Source: Acinetobacter pittii ATCC 19004 = CIP 70.29
GTDB taxonomy: Bacteria; Pseudomonadota; Gammaproteobacteria; Pseudomonadales; Moraxellaceae
Direction: 5' to 3'
Assembly (NCBI RefSeq): GCF_000369045.1
Contig: NZ_KB849797.1
Span: 588,132 to 652,131 of the forward strand
Length of the DNA stretch: 64,000 nt
Positions within the stretch are counted from its first letter, which is position 1; every line of letters starts with the position of its first letter. Positions 61,418 through 64,000 of this stretch are shown here, piece after piece. Under the pieces are notes generated by a model. It worked only from the letters and a program-made list of their open reading frames with translations. It had not been told where the DNA came from and ran no database searches. A program made the translations under genes and the position numbers.

Positions 61418-61451
61418 GAGCAATAAAACTGCTGTTTTATTGCTCTTTTTT
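61418..61451 (+). terminator. Terminator of the sulfonate operon
   Basis: A perfect 12-base stem GAGCAATAAAAC/GTTTTATTGCTC with loop TGCT and six T. Confidence 0.9.
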
Positions 61452-61627
61452 AGGGCGAAAATAAAAAAATATTTTTAAGAATAACAATAAACTAGTGAAT
61501 CTCTCTATTTTTTGCACAATAGTATATCTATTACACAAATAAGTAGCCGTTTTTTGATTAAAAAAGCAAGACACCTGTGCACAAATCAAACAATTTCCCT
61601 TACAATGGGAATACTATTTTTTTAATT

Positions 61628-62248
61628 ATGCAGCAGATGGAACAAAAAAAGAGTACCCAAAAGCGCAATCAGCTTCTTGCTGCGGCCCTTGACGTATTTT
61701 CAGTCTATGGGTTCAGTGGAGCAAGTCTGGATGAAATTGCCCAACTCGCCGACATGCATAAGTCGAATATTTTCTATTACTATGAAAATAAAGAGTCTTT
61801 ATATGTAGAAGTGCTCACAACCGTTTTACAAAAATGGTTGGCCCCCTTACAAACTTTAGAAGCTGAATTAGAACCAGCCGAAGCCTTATCTCACTATTTA
61901 ATTCAAAAAATCGAACTGTCTCGTAGCCAACCGAAAGCATCTAGATTGTTTGCACTAGAAATTATTCAAGGCGCTCCACATATTTTGCCTATACTGAAAG
62001 GGCCTTTGAAAAAGCTATTTAAACGCAAAGCTAAAGTCATTCAGACTTGGCAAGAAGAAGGAAAGATTTCCCCAGATATCGACCCTGAGTTATTAATACT
62101 CAATATTTGGGGCCTTACGCAAAACTATGCAGATTTTGCAACTCAAATGGAAATGGTGACCGGTAAAACGCTTCGTAACCGCAGTATGTTCCAGCGTTCG
62201 ATTGAGCATACGGTACATATGATGCTATACGGCGTATTACCTCGCTAA
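61628..62248 (+). CDS. TetR-family regulator with RutR-type C-terminal domain
   Basis: The 206-aa protein starts MQQMEQKKSTQKRNQLLAAA; ATGs at 61628 and 61637 are both possible and the ribosome site is weak. The helix-turn-helix is at about 12-60 (ASLDEIAQLADMHKSNIFYYYENKESLYVEVL). The C-terminal domain (FALEIIQGAPHILP, IWGLTQNYADFA) resembles the RutR/YcdC group. The target may be the adjacent sulfonate operon or a distant pyrimidine-type operon; neither is shown. Confidence 0.85.
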   Translation: MQQMEQKKSTQKRNQLLAAALDVFSVYGFSGASLDEIAQLADMHKSNIFYYYENKESLYVEVLTTVLQKWLAPLQTLEAELEPAEALSHYLIQKIELSRSQPKASRLFALEIIQGAPHILPILKGPLKKLFKRKAKVIQTWQEEGKISPDIDPELLILNIWGLTQNYADFATQMEMVTGKTLRNRSMFQRSIEHTVHMMLYGVLPR

Positions 62249-62251
62249 AAT

Positions 62252-62284
62252 AAAAAAGATCGGCAAATTTGCCGATCTTTTTTT
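62252..62284. terminator. Bidirectional terminator between TetR gene and nucleosidase
   Basis: AAAAAAGATCGGCAA/TTGCCGATCTTTTTT with a three-base loop; serves convergent genes. Confidence 0.88.
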
Positions 62285-62849
62285 AGAAATGGTTTTGATA
62301 AAGGGCTAGGAGTTTCTGAGCGCCTAACAATAAATTTTCTTCCCAATCCAAATGTGCAGTGTCATCTGCCCCATCAGTAATATACTTCACAGAAATTAAT
62401 CGTACACCTAACTTATGGCACACTTTAGCTAAAGCATAGCCTTCCATATCAACCACATCACAAGCTACTTTTGGCTGACCTGTTTCAAATGAATCACCTG
62501 TTCCACATACTGCTTTTGGCAAATCAATAAAATGTGGTTGAAGATGAATCTCTGCCGCCAAATGATCATCTAACGGCGTTACACCTACTTCAAAACCTAG
62601 GGGTGAAACATCCATATCCCGTTGTACAAAAGTTTTTACTTCGACTAAATCATGTCGATTAAATGCAGAGCTTCCCGCTGTACCTAAGTTAATTAGAGTT
62701 TTACAGCCTGTTTTTTGAATAACTTCAAATGCTTTAAAGGCAGCATTAATCTTACCAATACCACTGTAATGGACTTCAACACCTGCTTGTTCAAATAAAC
62801 CCTTAGATTCATTAGGAAGCGCCATAATTAAAGCAATATCAGTGTTCAT
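62283..62849 (-). CDS. Short nucleoside phosphorylase-family hydrolase (MTA/SAH nucleosidase-like)
   Basis: The 188-aa protein is of the PNP/UDP phosphorylase superfamily: IALIMALPNES (general acid Glu, about 14), YSGIGKINAAFKA, NLGTAGS, VVDMEGYALAKV (about 133, the ribose-binding Met-Glu pair) and ITDGADD (catalytic Asp). It is about 40 residues shorter than typical MtnN, mainly in the middle. The substrate, perhaps methylthioadenosine or S-adenosylhomocysteine, is uncertain. Confidence 0.8.
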   Translation of the reverse strand: MNTDIALIMALPNESKGLFEQAGVEVHYSGIGKINAAFKAFEVIQKTGCKTLINLGTAGSSAFNRHDLVEVKTFVQRDMDVSPLGFEVGVTPLDDHLAAEIHLQPHFIDLPKAVCGTGDSFETGQPKVACDVVDMEGYALAKVCHKLGVRLISVKYITDGADDTAHLDWEENLLLGAQKLLALYQNHF

Positions 62850-62929
62850 TCAAAAAGCTCAAATCAAAATTAAATAAGTTAGAAAATAAGTATAAATCAG
62901 GTGCAAAAGCTTTTTGCACCTTTTCATCA

Positions 62930-64000
62930 TTACTGCACTTTTTGTTGTAAAGCGATTAAGCATGGAGAAAAAAACAGTTGACCACTATATGCGCCTGCTA
63001 GCGTTTTCTTCATTACAACGCCCCACATCGTCAATAACAGAATACTCAATGCGACAGCAACGTATTGTAAGAATACAACTTCAACCTGATGTCCTAAGTT
63101 AAATAGTGCGAGAATAAATACACCTAATGGAAAGGTTAAGCCCCACCAGCCCAAGTTAAATGGAATACCTGTCTTTGCGTGACGAAGCGTTGTTAAAATC
63201 GCAAGACCAAGCCACCATAACCCAAAGCCTAAAAGTACAAGACTGCCTACAACTCCTAAGGCTTGAAAGACATTCGCAAATTGGTCAAATCCTACATTTG
63301 GCGCCACTCTTTGTGCCTGCTGCCCTAATAACAATAAACCTAATGCACCTGTACCAATAGGGCCTAAAGACAACCAGCTAGAAATTGCGACTTCTTTTTC
63401 AGGTAGCTGATGCAAAGCCATACGCAGCATTAAAATTGTCAGAATAGCGAATGCTGGTAAAACAGAGATTCCCCAAAGTACATAGCCAGCCATTAATAAA
63501 TGAAAGCTATGCATATCTGCTGGTAAATGTGCAACCAACATGCCGGCAGAACTTGCTGCTACTTCACAGGCAACCACAGGTAAAAGCCAGATTGCAGTCA
63601 TCGTATGTAACTGATGGTTCTGACGACTAAACATACAAAATGGCACGATCCACGCAATGGCCAATGCTAAAAAGACATCGATGTACCATAAAGCTTGAGC
63701 AATATGGATAGCCACTTCACCGTAAAGCCCGACACCGAAGCTTAAAAAGCCATTTAGTATGGTAGCGAGCCCCATTGGGATAGCCCCTAAAAACAAGCTC
63801 ATATTTGGATGATTAAATATTTGCTTCGCTTCATGAGGGAAAAGAAGCCACCGCAATAAATAAAGAACTGAAAAAACGCTAAATAAAACAATATTAAATT
63901 GCCATAACAAAGTTGCTAGCGTGAATAAAAATGATTGAGCAAATGGCAGCTGGATTAAAATCATACTCACCACGCCAGTACCCATAGTCGCTGTAAACCA
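62930..64000 (-). CDS. TDT-family transporter, cut by the window end
   Basis: The reading frame runs off the right edge: codons before the visible ATG at 63985 read Trp-Phe-Thr-Ala-Thr, so the true start lies outside. At least 356 residues with about ten membrane helices are seen. The N-terminal WFTATMGTGVVSMIL is typical of the tellurite-resistance/dicarboxylate transporter (TehA/Mae1) group, related to SLAC1-type anion channels. Substrate unknown; sulfite or C4-dicarboxylate are family possibilities. Confidence 0.85.
   Translation of the reverse strand, partial: WFTATMGTGVVSMILIQLPFAQSFLFTLATLLWQFNIVLFSVFSVLYLLRWLLFPHEAKQIFNHPNMSLFLGAIPMGLATILNGFLSFGVGLYGEVAIHIAQALWYIDVFLALAIAWIVPFCMFSRQNHQLHTMTAIWLLPVVACEVAASSAGMLVAHLPADMHSFHLLMAGYVLWGISVLPAFAILTILMLRMALHQLPEKEVAISSWLSLGPIGTGALGLLLLGQQAQRVAPNVGFDQFANVFQALGVVGSLVLLGFGLWWLGLAILTTLRHAKTGIPFNLGWWGLTFPLGVFILALFNLGHQVEVVFLQYVAVALSILLLTMWGVVMKKTLAGAYSGQLFFSPCLIALQQKVQ

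Noticed and set aside
1..64000. CRISPR arrays, insertion sequences, prophage, rRNA or tRNA genes
   Set aside because: No regularly spaced direct repeats with spacers, no transposase or integrase frames and no tRNA/rRNA-like folds were recognised; the only short tandem array is the 19-bp operator cluster at 48872.

Overview
The window is a chromosomal segment of an Acinetobacter of the calcoaceticus-baumannii group, most likely A. baumannii. The strongest argument is gene order: a capsule (K) locus lies between an FkpA-type prolyl isomerase and the lactate operon lldP-lldR-lldD-dld. The wza-wzb-wzc export module is at one end and galU-ugd-gpi-pgm at the other, the usual A. baumannii K-locus layout. 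Base composition is AT-rich, most so in the serotype-specific genes wzx, wzy and the glycosyltransferases, and in the DUF4365 gene at the left end.

Left end (1-2135): a 44-aa zinc-ribbon protein, a likely small RNA with a good promoter, a 5-prime hairpin and an intrinsic terminator, and an isolated DUF4365 gene with PD-(D/E)XK nuclease-like residues. 2213-7833 is a methylcitrate-cycle operon (gntR-prpB-prpC-acnD) for propionyl-CoA disposal, with palindromic operator candidates at its promoter. 8349-9563 is an aromatic/aspartate aminotransferase. 9612-15191 is the lactate operon, with two textbook LldR operators upstream of lldP.

K locus (15571-37847): pgm on +; then one long minus-strand run from gna (33753) to gpi (17183) with a GT2 transferase, wzx, a second UDP-glucose dehydrogenase, rmlB-rmlD-rmlA-rmlC (dTDP-L-rhamnose), a GT4 transferase, wzy, two more GT2 transferases, itrA, galU, ugd and gpi; then wza-wzb-wzc divergently on +. 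Four glycosyltransferases plus ItrA fit a roughly five-sugar repeat containing L-rhamnose and one or more uronic acids. No gne1 lies between gpi and pgm, and no acetyltransferase or insertion sequence is visible. The ugd in the conserved module has lost the catalytic cysteine and the Rossmann glycine pattern, whereas the second copy and gna keep both.

Right half (38039-64000) is mostly conserved housekeeping: two FKBP isomerases, murJ, ampD, nadC, a Tat-exported phospholipase C with a tiny lipoprotein upstream, rph, a desaturase/reductase pair with a divergent TetR regulator and a four-unit 19-bp operator array, a second TetR gene, dsbA, ubiG-mupP-yciK, two small RcnB-like secreted proteins, argA, a sulfonate operon (two SsuA, SsuD, SsuC, SsuB), a TetR gene, a short nucleosidase and a TDT transporter cut by the window end.

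Between genes there is a structured repeat (11423-11589 and 43087-43249) whose stems differ in sequence but keep their pairing; a possible distant relative lies at 6018-6203. No rRNA, tRNA, CRISPR array, insertion sequence or prophage was recognised.
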